Assembly (NCBI GenBank): GCA_025766275.1
Contig: JAFKAC010000016.1
Span: 62,001-126,000, forward strand
Source of the DNA: Lactarius indigo
Taxonomy: Eukaryota > Basidiomycota > Agaricomycetes > Russulales > Russulaceae
Length of the DNA stretch: 64,000 nucleotides
Direction: 5' to 3'
The notes below the pieces were generated by a model. That model saw only the letters and a list, made by a program, of their open reading frames with translations. It searched no databases and was not told the origin of the DNA. Shown in pieces: positions 21,788 through 33,304 of this stretch; position 1 is the stretch's first letter, and every line of letters begins with the position of its first letter. The position numbers were made by a program, and so were the translations under genes.

Positions 21788-22080
21788 TGTCACGGATTTG
21801 TTGTTAACTATGGCGAAACTACTAACCTTGGTTCGCATTCTTTTTCTTTCTACTTGTCTCTTCTTGATTATGATATGCCTTACATCAACTCGCTGCGGCA
21901 TGAACTCAAAGTACTCGTATTAACGGCCTTCAAGTTCGATGTATGGCACGCTCGATGTTCGTTGTCGTAGAATGTAGAGTTACCTGTGGCCCTGTGGGGA
22001 AGGATCTTGAACTTTCCATACTCGCTCTGTCAAACAGAGTTCTCCAAAATTGATGTAGCTCTAGCCTATGACATCGGGTA
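21788..22080. other. NLR2 3' flank, no gene seen
   Basis: Non-coding, and nearly identical to the sequence after NLR4 (40248-40540). Confidence 0.6.
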
Positions 22081-22600
22081 GAACAGTGACCCATTAACCT
22101 GCTGTCATCACGTATTTCTCCTCGAAGAGCGTCCGCGAGTGGAACATAGCTCCGCGATCTCAGACGTCTCGGCAAAATATTGGGCTGGGCGGGTCCTGTG
22201 TGTGCGAAGATTTAATGCGGCAGTAGCGTACAGTGCGACCGAAGCTGGCCGAGCTTGATGGGCCGATGACCATCATCACGCCGCTCGGGTCGCCGTATGC
22301 ACAACGCGCGATCTTATGCTAGTGGAGGAAGCAACGACCTTGGTACACGCATTCAGCACTGAGGTATGTGAGGTGAGAGGTGGATTGAGAGCGGTGCGGG
22401 GGAACTGGGGATACGTACACCGAGCGCCTGACAACGGATATGTTTAACCACGTTCGCGACGGGTAGCTGTAGTCGAAGAAGCGCTCAATGAAGAGGATCG
22501 GCGTGTTCTTGGCCGTAGTCCCCACGCTCCATGGTACAGAGAAGCCTCTGCCCATGGCACCCTGAATTGTTGAGGATCTCCCAAATAATCCCCAAAACTA
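22081..22600 (-). pseudogene. Kinase-like remnant k2
   Basis: The minus strand retains IARCAYGDPSGVMMVIGPSSS and FCRDVRDRGAMFHSRTLFEEK, aligned to the K1 C-lobe, with an in-frame stop inside the FLH..HKIAR stretch and several indels. It is the undisrupted counterpart of the block 2 remnant that received the Copia element. Confidence 0.65.
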
Positions 22601-23718
22601 ATTTGGTCTATTATTACTGCAACACGATGCGAATTTAAACGGACGCAAGCAATAAAATTCCTATCAGATCCAGCTGCGGCACCTCGTGATGCTATCTAAG
22701 CTTAAGTTGACATGCATCTTGATAGAGCATAGTCGAGTGGATGTGAGGACAAGGGGGGATTCGAAGGAGTAGATTGAAGGGGTCGCTGGTGGGAGGACGT
22801 GACAAAGGACATAACTAAATTGCACGAATATTGTCGGGATATCACTTCCGGGTAAGCATTACGGTGATGTCATGCTAATGAAACTCAATGAAGCTCGACC
22901 CGGGAAATTTACGACGCATGATGCGGTTCATCATGTGGTTTCAGGTTCAAGTCTACTGTATATTTGCCTTCTATTTTCACCAGCACGAACCTCTGAACAT
23001 GGCCCTTACTGTCCTGCCATGTGTACCCAGTATACTGGTCGAGGTACTGGTATCACATTCATGTACCTGCCAATGCCAGCGTGGGTCAAGGTGTAGGTTC
23101 AGCTTTAGTGTCCAAGTTCATATGAACAAACCATTTTTTTTACAATACCTCATCGATCTGCATCCACAACTTGAAATTTTCTCAGAGGTATGGACGCCTA
23201 TAGAAACGAAGTAAAGTGGAGTAAACATCATGAGCGATCACTGATCAATATAACGCAAGATCTCGACGGATACTACTTGACTACTAGTAGCGGCACGGTC
23301 CAGCGATAATGGTGTAAGACCGTCGCACGTACCCGCCAGGGTCGGTCACTGGCATCACTTTTGACAAATGCCAGTGTGATCGCCAATCGATGATTGTCCG
23401 TGCGGTACTGCATATAATGTTAACATTGACACTGCCCGACATATTGCATGTCCGGAGAGAGGGCCTTGGAGAAGCCCATGTATGAGAAGTAAAGAAAGGA
23501 TAAAGAGTACAAGTTTCCCCGACGGGACAGTCACGGTAAAATAGATATTGGGAGCGCCGGATAGCGGGAGTTACTGCGCCGCCAGGGTGATTTATGCGGG
23601 TGACCAATTTGAAGATAATACCTAGGTATGAATACAACGCGATGGCCTGCGAGTACACATTCAGAATTACCACAACAGGAGAGAATGCTTAATCTCAAGC
23701 TACGTTTGGTCCCCTGCT
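22601..23718. other. Non-coding region between k2 and K1
   Basis: The left half resembles NLR upstream regions, suggesting a lost NLR neighbour. The right half is unique to the K1/K2 modules (compare 46700-47794). No convincing ORF was found on either strand. Confidence 0.5.
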
Positions 23719-24869
23719 CTAGGGAATTTGAAGCGGTGCGTCGTAGGTCGACGCATCTATCCCCTTGCACAGCGCTTCGAACAACTTCCGGGCATCTTCT
23801 GCGCCATATTCGCCCCCCTTCATCGCCACAACAAGCGACCGCAGCTTTCCCCCGATCTTCGGAACCTATACCCGGTTTCAGAGTCGCGTCTGAGTCCGTC
23901 GCGGCTCGGTACTTACTTCTTCGACGAGCGTCTGGAACATAGCCCCGCAATCGCACACGTCGCGACAGAAGCTTGCGCTACGCGGATCTGCCTCGCGCGG
24001 GAGCTCCTGTGCGCACGAAAAGTTGACGCGGTAGTAGCGCACGGGCAACCGCGTGCGATCGAAGCCAGCCGAGCTCGAGCGACCTATGTCCATCATCACA
24101 CCATTTGGATCACCATATGCGCAATGGGCGATCTTGTGCTCGTGTAGGAAGCACAGCCCCTGGTACGTACTCTTAGCATTATCGAGGGAGAACATGGGGG
24201 ACATACCTCAAGTGCCTGGCGGATGTAGTCGACCACGTTCGCGACCGTCTGTAGTGGCGGGCGGTCACAGTCAAAGAGGCGCTCAAGGCAGAGGATGACG
24301 TCGTCGCCGCGCTCTGCGGTGTGGAGCAGCCGTGGCGCTGGGTTCCATGGATCGGCCCGGATCTCAGTCGCGTTGAGCGCCCGGAGGAGCGCGAGCTCGG
24401 TGCTGTGCGGTTTCACGCGCTGCAGGATCAGAGACGTGAACATTTCCGACGGGGCGCCCGCATCTGCCTCGACGAAAACCTACATGTTGCCTACAGGCTA
24501 CCCGTGGTACCAGTGACATAAGGACGTACCATGTCCTGCGCATCGGAGTCTTGGTAGTGGGAAAGGTACTCATCGACGACTGCCTCGAAATCCCTGGTGA
24601 TGTGAATTTGAATAGGGGCGAGGGGTGTGTGGGTTGACGTCAAATGGACTGACATACACGTAGAACATATGCGATGAAGTGGAGGAGGATTGTGAGGTCG
24701 GCATCCTATAAAGTCCATGGAGGGGAGACTCTTCGCCACCAAGTCCCATGCTTTCGATGGGCACCATCCTTTGAAGCGGGTATCCGAATCCATGTTCGAC
24801 CAGTTCCTCAGGCTCGTGCTGGTCAGACTCCCAAGCCTCTGCGCCAGGCGTAGTGGCGGGAGACCCCAT
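23719..24869 (-). CDS. K1: kinase-like protein, predicted pseudokinase (312 aa)
   Basis: Five exons on the minus strand: 24658-24869, 24530-24593, 24207-24479, 23917-24159, 23719-23865. They total 939 nt, in frame, with GT..AG introns of 47-64 bp. The product aligns by eye with the fungal protein-kinase fold. It has an N-lobe (SLILQRVKPHSTELALLRAL, residues 108-127), hinge (DDVILCLERLFD), helix (TVANVVDYIRQALE) and catalytic-loop region (FLHEHKIAHCAYGD, 187-200). MMDIG, YYRVNFSCAQELP (225-237) and a C-lobe helix (EDARKLFEALCKG) follow. At the positions where active kinases have VAIK Lys, HRD and DFG it reads Gln (112), HCA (195-197) and NFS (229-231). It therefore probably lacks phosphotransfer. 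The frame is intact and duplicated in K2, which argues it is not simply decaying. Start ATG at 24869. Confidence 0.72.
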
Positions 24870-25021
24870 ACTGCCCAAGACGTGAATTGAAGGGAAAAAT
24901 ATTGGGGTAAAAGGTTAGAACACAGTCACACCAGAAGAAAAGTGGGTGATGCCTAGAAAATCTGACGCATTGGGGAGACCGGGTCACCCCAGGCGAAGCA
25001 GAGGATTACCAGAAATCGAAC

Positions 25022-25200
25022 CTCATTAATGAATAGGTTCTCTTGGCGTGCGCCATTTCGTCCTCCGGCTTGCCCGCTTTAACCAGAATTGTACAGAGCG
25101 CCAATCTCGCGAGCACATACTGGGAATTTGGGAGATTCGTTCTTCGGTTGCACGCCGAGAACGTATCGGCTCACGTGCTCCCACACTCACGCCACACCAC
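25022..25200 (-). pseudogene. T fragment, block 1 second copy
   Basis: The same TPR-like piece as at 15355-15543 (LALCTILVKAGKPEDEMAHAK), with a small insertion before YVLAR that shifts the frame or mimics an intron acceptor. Confidence 0.4.
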
Positions 25201-25326
25201 TATAAAATGTTGAGGAATTTAATCACTCTCTACAAGCCAGGTCCCTCACAAGATGGTTGTGTGCAAAGTGCGGGACAAATTTTCATGCAACTGACAACAA
25301 AACTTCCATTTTACCAAAACCACGCG

Positions 25327-26830
25327 TCAGGGTCGGAAAATATGAGATACAATATCCGCTTTCAACCTCCCTCCGGTCTTTCGGCACCGCCGGAAAGTCC
25401 CCGCGTTCTGAAACGGCGACACCGAAACCAGTTCCGGATAGAGCCATGCGCAAGTGGAAATCGCACCATACGTCTGTTGCTTCCTCCTCCCGGCCCTGCT
25501 ATCGTCTTGCTCGTTGCGCTTACCTTCGTCCAGAATATTCAACGCGCTCCCAAAGTCGAAAAAAACGGGACCACTTCTTCTGTCTGTACCTCGGCCTTCG
25601 GTCGACTTTTCCCCGTCGCTGTCACCGTCAGTGGCTCCTGCCTTCTTCGCATGCTTGTGCTTCTTTTGGCGCAATCCGATGACGACGATTGCGTCATCGA
25701 TGACTTTGGGTTTGGCCGTCTGTCTTATATAGAGCAGCTGGAATGGACATAATCTCGGCGGTTGCACCGTCGATGGGTCGTCGGGGGCAGATGTCGTTCC
25801 GATCTCAGCTGTCATGACCGCAGTCACCTCCGCAACAAGAATGAGATAAGGCAATGAGAATGTATTAAACTCGTACCCTGAGCACGGTGGGTGCAACGAC
25901 CAGAGTACTATGTATTCTGTTTAACGACATCTTGGACTAGCCGATGATTTTGGTTTTAGGGACAGCGGAAGTTGATGGGATGCTGAACAGTGAGCTCTGG
26001 GAAGTGAATAGACGGATGGAAGGCGGGGCAACACGATCACGGCACCGAAAAGTGATGGCGTTGTACTGGTCGGAAGAAGTTGTTACGGGTCCACAAGGAA
26101 GATGCCGCAGGTTGCGAGGCAACCTCGACGTCATTTCTTGGTTACAACATAACCTCGAACGACACGACTGGAGTGGGTTCGCTCAGCAACTCTTTCGCAC
26201 GTCTCCTCACCACGGGTGGTATAGACAGAAATACATGCAGGAGCGTAGTTGTGTCCGCAGGTGGCTGCTCCACCAACTTGAATACAAACCGGTTTGAGAG
26301 TATGTATCTACAACACCATCAATCATTGCACAGATTCGGCCAGGAGTGAAAGAAAGCGTCTTACCCAGTGCTCTCGTCCTCCTCTCGCACGACGTGGTAT
26401 CGTCACACGTGCACCGCGAAAGACATCGCGTTAGACGGTGGGCTCGGCGTCGATGCCGAGGCCGATTTGTTCCCCCGCTGCGCTAGCGTGCCCAACCGGT
26501 TGTACCCCGTTCCACCCTCCGCGTCATATGGATAGAGGGAGCACACCTGATGTGCTGTCTCTGCAGAGCATGACAGCACATCTCGGATGAACGTGTCTGG
26601 TACAGTAGGAGAACTAGCGCGACTCGTGGGAGAGGCAGCACGGGAGGTGGTGCGGTCAAGGAGAGCGTTTCACAAGTTGTCGTATACGTAGAGAAGGAAA
26701 TGGGTGGCGGGTCGGGGCACGGATATGTGGGGATCTCGTCCGGTAGTAGTCTGCGTGACGGTGTCAGAAGCAGAGGTGCGATCGACCGAGAAAAGTACCG
26801 GATGCACCAATCTGTGAGTTGATATCGCTT
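25327..26830 (-). pseudogene. RRP6-like relic, type 2, block 1
   Basis: Minus-strand C-terminal part of an Rrp6-like protein. The tail frame 25896-25327 includes RQTAKPKVIDDAIVVIG, KKHKHAKKAG and a terminal VSHIFRP before the stop. Upstream are HRDC-like pieces and the segment after the exonuclease core. There DNLRNALL has become DNL-stop-NALL (CGA to TGA), with frameshifts. Unlike type 1 it keeps the region after the exonuclease core and lacks the WLQQDFNLY part, so the two relics derive from different deletions of one gene. Confidence 0.7.
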
Positions 26831-27499
26831 ACAGTGTCTAGTGAGAACTCACACTCAATGAGAGTCACTGCTTGCTCTTCATCATAGGTTCAGTGTGGCG
26901 CCAGGCGGGGAGTGTGCCGGCGCATGTGCAGGGAAACAATAGCTGGCAGACTGCACAGAAAGAGGGCAAAGGCATGACGTGCATCGCGATCGTGGCCGAG
27001 GAATTTCCGTTTCGGAGGCGAGGTCACGACGGGTGGGTGGGGCCCTCCCGGAGCGAGCTGATGAAGCTCGGAAAACACCGGGGCCCCATCATCAATCCAT
27101 CAGCAATTAGAGCGGGCGAAATAAAAGTGCACTGGTAACTTGAATTAGTCGAGAACATGGCTGGACAGATGACAGCAGGACAGGAGGAACGAGCGCGTGC
27201 ATCCTCCGAGTCATCCGTTCACTGTATGTAAGTTAGGCGCTGAAGGCAACCGAACCGTGGTCGCCACGCCGGCCGTCCCGGCGAGGCCGCGTCGGGCTCG
27301 ACAGAAATCACACACTGGGCGAACTACCACGCAACCGTTTCAAAATTAACAGCGCAACACCCGTCGCATTTGCTTCCCACAACCCTGCTGATCCAGCTTC
27401 TTAAGTAAGTGTGATTGTCAATCACAGGCTGTTTATTACCTGCTATGTATAAAATTATCTCTTGTTCGCCCCCTGTCGTCGCCACATCAGGCGAGAGTG
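26831..27499. other. Non-coding region, no gene seen
   Basis: Nearly identical to 50930-51600 in block 2 and related to 59290-59950 in block 3. Small frames on both strands are not supported by any recognised domain. Confidence 0.5.
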
Positions 27500-28140
27500 G
27501 CTATATCCCGAACTATACCCAGTTCCAGAATTGGCTCTGAGACAGAGCATAGCCATGAACTGAGCCTACTGCGACCGGGAACTCACCTCAACGAACATCT
27601 GAGACGTGGCCCCGCAATCGCATACGTCCCAGCAGAAACCCGCGCCAGCTCTGCTTTGCGCGGGAGCTCCAGCGCCCCAGAGTGTTGACACGGAATAGCG
27701 CACCGGCAGCTGGCGTGATCGAAGCAGGCAAAGCTCGACGGCCTATGTCCATCATAACGCCTTTCGGGGCGCCTTAAGCACAATCCACGATCTTATGCTC
27801 GTGCCGAGAGTATAGGCTCTGGTACGCACACTCAGCACCGGGGGTGGCGAGGTGAGGGGTGGGGCGCATTGAGGGAGGTGCAGCCAGGGGGAACCAGCTG
27901 AGGTCACGTACCTCGAGCACCCGATAGATGTGCTTGACCACATTTTCAACGGGTGGTCACAGTCAGAGAGGCGTTCGATGCAGAGGACGGCGCTATCGCC
28001 GCACTCTGTGTTGTAGAGCAAGCGCAGAGAGTCGTTCCACAGGTCGCCAGAGATCTCCCCGATATTCTCCAACTTGAAACAAATTAGTTCGATTATCACT
28101 GGAGCATGGTGCAAATCTGAACGCACGCAATAATCCTAAT
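27500..28140 (-). pseudogene. Kinase-like remnant k3 upstream of NLR3
   Basis: The minus strand shows LICFKLENIGEISGDLWNDS followed by LRLLYNTECGDSAVLCIE, matching the K1 piece that precedes DDVILCLERL, then a decayed C-lobe with stops. It lies head to head with NLR3. Confidence 0.65.
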
Positions 28141-28562
28141 TCAGACCAGACTCCATGGCAGTACCTCGTGATGCCATCCAAGCTCGAGGTCACACATACC
28201 TTGATAGAGGATAACGCGGATATAGATGGAGATGACAAGGAGGGGATTAGAAAGACTAGATTGGAGTGTCGCCAGCGGGAGGACACGATGAAGTTGGGCG
28301 AATACGGTGACTATTGCCGGGTAAGCGTTGCTGTAATGAAGGGTTGACCCAAGCAGTTGAGTGTGCGACACGGTTCGTGTGGTTTGACTGTATATTCTAC
28401 TTGTCTCCAAAGTTAGTTTTTCACTCAGGCAAGTCACATCACGCGCACAAGGCAGTGCTCGAACAGCCACCTGCGAATACTTCCTTTCCCACTTGTTTCC
28501 CTCCGCCCTGATTGTCTTCCAGTGTCCCTCATTGCCGATCAGCTCATCTGACTACTCTTCCT
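28141..28562 (+). promoter_or_regulatory. Shared upstream region of NLR3 and kinase remnant
   Basis: Non-coding, collinear with the regions before NLR5 and NLR6, and pyrimidine-rich before the ATG. Confidence 0.4.
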
Positions 28563-31500
28563 ATGTCTCAAGCTCCATCCACATCCACCTCCCCTTCCAA
28601 TTTCCAGTCCATCTTCAATGCTGCCCTCAAAGCGTATGAGAAAAAGACCAAGAAAGACCTTCTCGCACATCCTCTCGCGGCACAACTACAAGCCTGCACC
28701 TCTCCCGCTGACATCCTTGTCATCCTTCAAGACAGAGTCAAGGAACTTGATCAATCAAGGAGCGCCGACGAGAGATTATCACGGTGGCTGAACCCGACTA
28801 TCGATGTCCTCTATGCCTTCTCCGCAACACTTGGAGAAGGTGTTGGACTCGTGAGTCTCATTCAGTCTACCTGTCTACACCCACCCACTTGATACTAATT
28901 TTGTAGGTATTCTCTCCCGCAAAAGTCATCTTCGCCGGTGCTGGGGTCCTCCTCTTAGTGAGCATCCTCATTTGTCGCTCGATCCTTACAATGAAGTTTG
29001 TCGCAGGCGGCCAAAGATGTTGAAGCTGGTCGAGATGCCCTCGCCGATCTCTTCGAACGTATCGAGAACTTCTTTAAGCGTCTCGAGTCTTATACCTCAG
29101 TGCGACCGACAGACCTAATGACGGACATGATCGTCAAGATAATGGTCGAAGTGCTGAACATCTTCGCGATCGCAACGAAGGAGATGAAGCAGAGTCGAGC
29201 GAGTTCGTCACTTTCCGCGATATATGTGTTGTTCGCTCACTGAATCTGTGCTCAGAAAAATATCTGAAGAAACTCGTTGGAAAGAGGGAGATGGAAGACG
29301 CTCTGAAGCGATTGGACAGGTTGACGCAAGAGGAGGCTCTGATGGCTGCAGCGGAGATCCTAAGGCTCGCGCAGATTATCACAAATGGTACGTCCGCGTG
29401 TTAGCTACTCGTGGAACCTCATGTTGAACGCGCATACATTTGTTAGACGGAAAAGAAACCAAGCAGGCGGTCCAGCAATTGGCAAGCAGCGTAGACGACA
29501 TGAAATGTTTGTGATCACTGCATCGTTCAGCCATGGTCTGTTAACGTATTCGCAGGGAATGAGTCGAGAAAGAGCCTCAGAGAGTGGGTAATCCCTCCGG
29601 ATCCATCAACAAATCACAACATCGCGTGCGATCTTCATCACGGGGGAACTGCTCAGTGGTTCTTCCAAGGCAGTATGTTCGGCGAATGGAAGTCGGATGG
29701 GTCTCTGTTGTGGATCTATGGCAAACGTATGTTCTCCCGATTCTACACCAAGCGACCCCTGATCGTCGTTCACATTCTAGCGGGCTCGGGGAAGACCATC
29801 CTTTGGTTCGTGATCACTCGTCACTCTACACCTCGATGAGCTGATCTTGCCGTCCAGTTCTGCAATCGTACAAGACATCGCAACTCTAAGAGAGGCGGGA
29901 TCAGCGTCAATGGCGTATTTTTATTTCGATTTCAGGGATCTCGACAAGCAACACATCCGAAATCTTCTCCCGTCTCTTCTCATCCAGCTCTCCGCTCAGT
30001 CTGATCGTCGTCGCGACGTCCTCTCCCGGCTCTATTTGGCGCATGATAACGGCGAAACGAAGCCCAGGATTGGTGCGATGATAGAGTGCCTGAGGGACAT
30101 GCTCACAATTGACGACCAACGGCCAATTTACATTATCTTGGACGCGCTCGACGAGTGTCCGAACTCATCCGGGATCCCGTCGCCACGCGAACAAGTCGTT
30201 GCGCTTGTCAAGGACCTGGTCAATCTTGGTCTACCTCATCTTCATATATGCGTCACCAGCCGCCCCGAGTTCGATATTCGGGCCACTCTTGGTCCTTTGG
30301 CACTTCACAGCGTGTCTCTCCACGACCAAAGTGGACAGAAAAAGGATATCGTCGATTACGTCCACTCGGTGGTGTACTCTGATTCTGAGACGATGATGAA
30401 GAAGTGGCGAGAGGGGGATAAGAAAATGGTTGTCGAGGCGCTGTCAGAAAAGGCCGACGGAATGTAAGTGCCTCAATCGTTGTAACGTCGTAACGACAGC
30501 TCATGAGCTTAACCAGGTTCCGATGGGTGTTTTGTCAACTTGAAACACTGCGACAATGTCTTCCGCAAAGTGTGCGGCGTACTCTAAATGAACTTCCGGA
30601 GTCTCTCGACGAGACGTACGAGCGGGTGATGATGGAAATCAAGAAGGCCAATCAAGTGCACGCGTATCGGATGCTTCAATGCCTGACGGTGGCAGTTCGA
30701 CCCCTTTCCGTCGCCGAGCTCGCGGAACTACTCGCGTTTAACTTCGATGTGGCGAAGGGTGGGATCCCTGAGCTGAACTCGAACTGGCGGTGGGAAGATC
30801 ACGAACAAGCAGTACTTTCAACATGCTCAAGTTTAATCGCCCTCGTCCCTGGCCACGGATCCCCGATTGTTCAATTTTCGCACTTTTCAGTGAAGGAGTT
30901 CTTGATGTCGGATCGGCTTGCGACGTCGACGGGAGAGATCTCGCAGTACCATATCTCTCTTGAAGATGCGCACACGGTGCTCGCTCAGGCTTCTCTCGGC
31001 GTTCTACTCCGGGATCCCGATGTCACAAACGGCGCCGATCGCGCACCTCTGGCTGAATATGCGGCTGAGCACTGGGTGACTCATGCGCGGGCCGAGAATG
31101 TCGCATCACGAGTCCGGGATGGGATGGAACAACTGTTTGATCCAGATCAGCCCTACTTCGAAGCGTGGGTCCGGTTGCACGATCCCGATCCCGACGACTA
31201 TTTTCCGGAGATAGCAGATCCGGAACCCGACGACTATTTTCCGGATATAGCAGATCCGGCACTCGGAGCAGGACCATTGTATTACGCCGCGCTGTGTGGA
31301 TTCCACGAACTAGTCGAACACCTTACTCTGAAATATCCGCAGTACGCAAGTGCTCGAGGTGGTCGACGTGGAACTGCGCTACACTCTGCGTCGTTTGCGG
31401 GTCATCTCCAGATTGTACGCTCACTCCTTCAGCATGGTGTGGCTGTCGATGTTCGAGACTACGAAAACCATATGGCATTGCATTGGGCGTCTATGGAGGG

Positions 31501-31876
31501 ACATCTTGATGTTGTTGAATGCCTACTCGACCATAGCGCGGATGTGGATTCACAGGACGATTATCACGATAGCCCACTAACTTTGGCAGCATATAATGGG
31601 AATATCGACATCGTTCGGGTGCTACTTGAGCACAATGCGGATGTTCATTGCCGGGACGATGCCGGTCGGACTCCTTTACGCGATGCAATAGATGGTGCCA
31701 GTAATATACTCAAAGGTGATCACCCCGGGATTGTGAAACTATTACTGGAGCATGGCGCGGATGTAGGTGCTGAGGATAATCTTGGAAGAACTCCATTGGA
31801 GGTGGGATTGGAGCGGGGAGGGAGCGAGATCGCGCGGATACTTTCTGAATTTCGTTCTGGGAGAGCACAAATGTAG
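28563..31876 (+). CDS. NLR3: Goodbye-NACHT-ankyrin protein (962 aa)
   Basis: Nine exons: 28563-28850, 28907-28957, 29007-29202, 29256-29387, 29447-29506, 29556-29726, 29781-29805, 29858-30463, 30517-31876. They total 2889 nt, in frame. Goodbye domain with hydrophobic VFSPAKVIFAGAGVLLL, Walker A GKPGSGKT at 298-305, Walker B at about 398-408 (IYIILDALDEC), winged-helix region from about 510, then six ankyrin repeats. Just before the repeats a 36-bp in-frame duplication (about 31193-31264) gives DDYFPEIADPEP followed by DDYFPDIADPAL, absent from the other NLRs. Exon 9 up to that point is nearly identical to NLR1 and NLR5. Predicted cytoplasmic receptor; ligand unknown. Confidence 0.9.
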
Positions 31877-32408
31877 TGCCCCGAGTTTGCTAATTACGGT
31901 GAATCTACGATGCAGTGCGCATTCTTTTTCTTTCCCCTTGTCTTTGTGTTGCATAAACACGCTACGGCGTGACCCCGTGCTTGTATTGACCGTGACAACT
32001 CGCGGTGCCATACTCTTCAATGTACACCGTACTAGTGGTATGCTAGATTTTTCGATGTCGTAGATTGTACTGGTACCCGTGGCGAAGAACCTTGAACCCG
32101 ATTAACTATACTGCTCCTGGAAAATACAGTCCTTTCAAAAAAAAAAAAAAAGATCCCCCAGAAATGTACCTCCTGCCCCTTTGATGGGGATTCTCAAGTC
32201 TCTCACGCTCATTCTTGTTCAACGACTACGACTCTGGGCTCATCAGGTACCCATCGACTGTTTCCAGTCTATTGGCTTCGTGATTTTCCATGGATACTAC
32301 TTCGCTAGCGTCGTGCAGAGCCATAGTAACAGCGTGAGACCTACCAGTTGTCGCGCATACAGTACCTTACTTGCTGCCTAGAACAGCCTGGGAAATCATG
32401 CTGATCCC
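31877..32408. other. NLR3 3' flank with A tract
   Basis: Collinear with 14766-15350. The A-run at 32137-32151 is shorter and purer than its block 1 counterpart. No gene was seen. Confidence 0.6.
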
Positions 32409-33160
32409 GTGCCAGCTTCTTTGACAATTGTGGTCCTCAATCATATATCGCTTGTTCGGACAGAATCCCACAGTAATGAATGGATTTCTTGGTGTGAGGT
32501 CTTTGCGAGTCGCTGCTCAGCTTCGATGGGAGTTCCATTCCGCGCTGGGCGAAGCGTGGATGAGATTCTGAGAGGTGCGGCATGGAAGGATGGTGCCGTT
32601 GGTAATACGATAACATTGAGCTGTACTAAGTAGGTGACACGGGGAGAGTCGTGTATGGACGCTATGTACGAGAGACCTGGCAGTGGGAGACGGATTGTAC
32701 GTAAGAGATCGGGCGAAAGCGCGAAGCGCTCCCGATTGAAAAGGAGAGTCCATGTGGCCGAGGCGAGGTCGCGACGGGTGGGTGGGACCCTTCCGGAGCG
32801 ACTGGATGAGCGTCGGTAAACACAGTGGACCTCATCATCGATCCAATTATCTAATGGGCGTGGTGGGCGGGCTAAAATGAAAGCAATCAGACCGGTTGAA
32901 AAGCAAGGCGGGCAGGTGGCGGTACGCAAAGTAGGAATGCACACGTGCCTCTTCGCCCGCTCACTCAAAGACTGTGCTAAGGCACCGCTCGTGCCTCGCT
33001 CTGCCTTAGATCGGCTACATTTAGTCCTCCGGCTTGCCTGCCCACACCAGAATGGTGCCGAGCGCTAATTTCGCGAGCACATATTTGGGAGATTCGATCT
33101 TAGGTCGCACGCTGACAACATATCGGCTCACGTGCTCCCGCACTCACGCCGCACCACTAT
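32409..33160 (-). pseudogene. T fragment of block 2, split by about 0.53 kb of extra sequence
   Basis: The left half (32409-32495) and right half (33023-33160) align to the uninterrupted piece at 15340-15560. The inserted stretch (about 32496-33022) is absent from blocks 1 and 3 here. Part of it (about 32755-32850) resembles 26990-27110, so it probably moved from the region 5' of the RRP6 relic. No ends typical of a transposon were seen. Confidence 0.5.
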
Positions 33161-33304
33161 ACCACTATGAAATATTGAGGGTGTGCGATTTAATGACACT
33201 CTATGAGCCAGGTCCCTCCAAAGGTGGTCATGTGCAAAGTGCGAGACAGATTTCCATGCAAATGACAACAACAAAAGGCTTCCGTTTTACAAAGATCACA
33301 CGCA

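Larger units (their letters stand above)
11488..28562 (+). repeat. Tandem block 1 of the NLR array (about 17.1 kb)
   Basis: Order: odd-type NLR, T, RRP6 type 1, S9, even-type NLR, k, K, T, RRP6 type 2, k. The same order recurs from 28563. The NLR1 to NLR3 distance is 17075. Confidence 0.85.
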
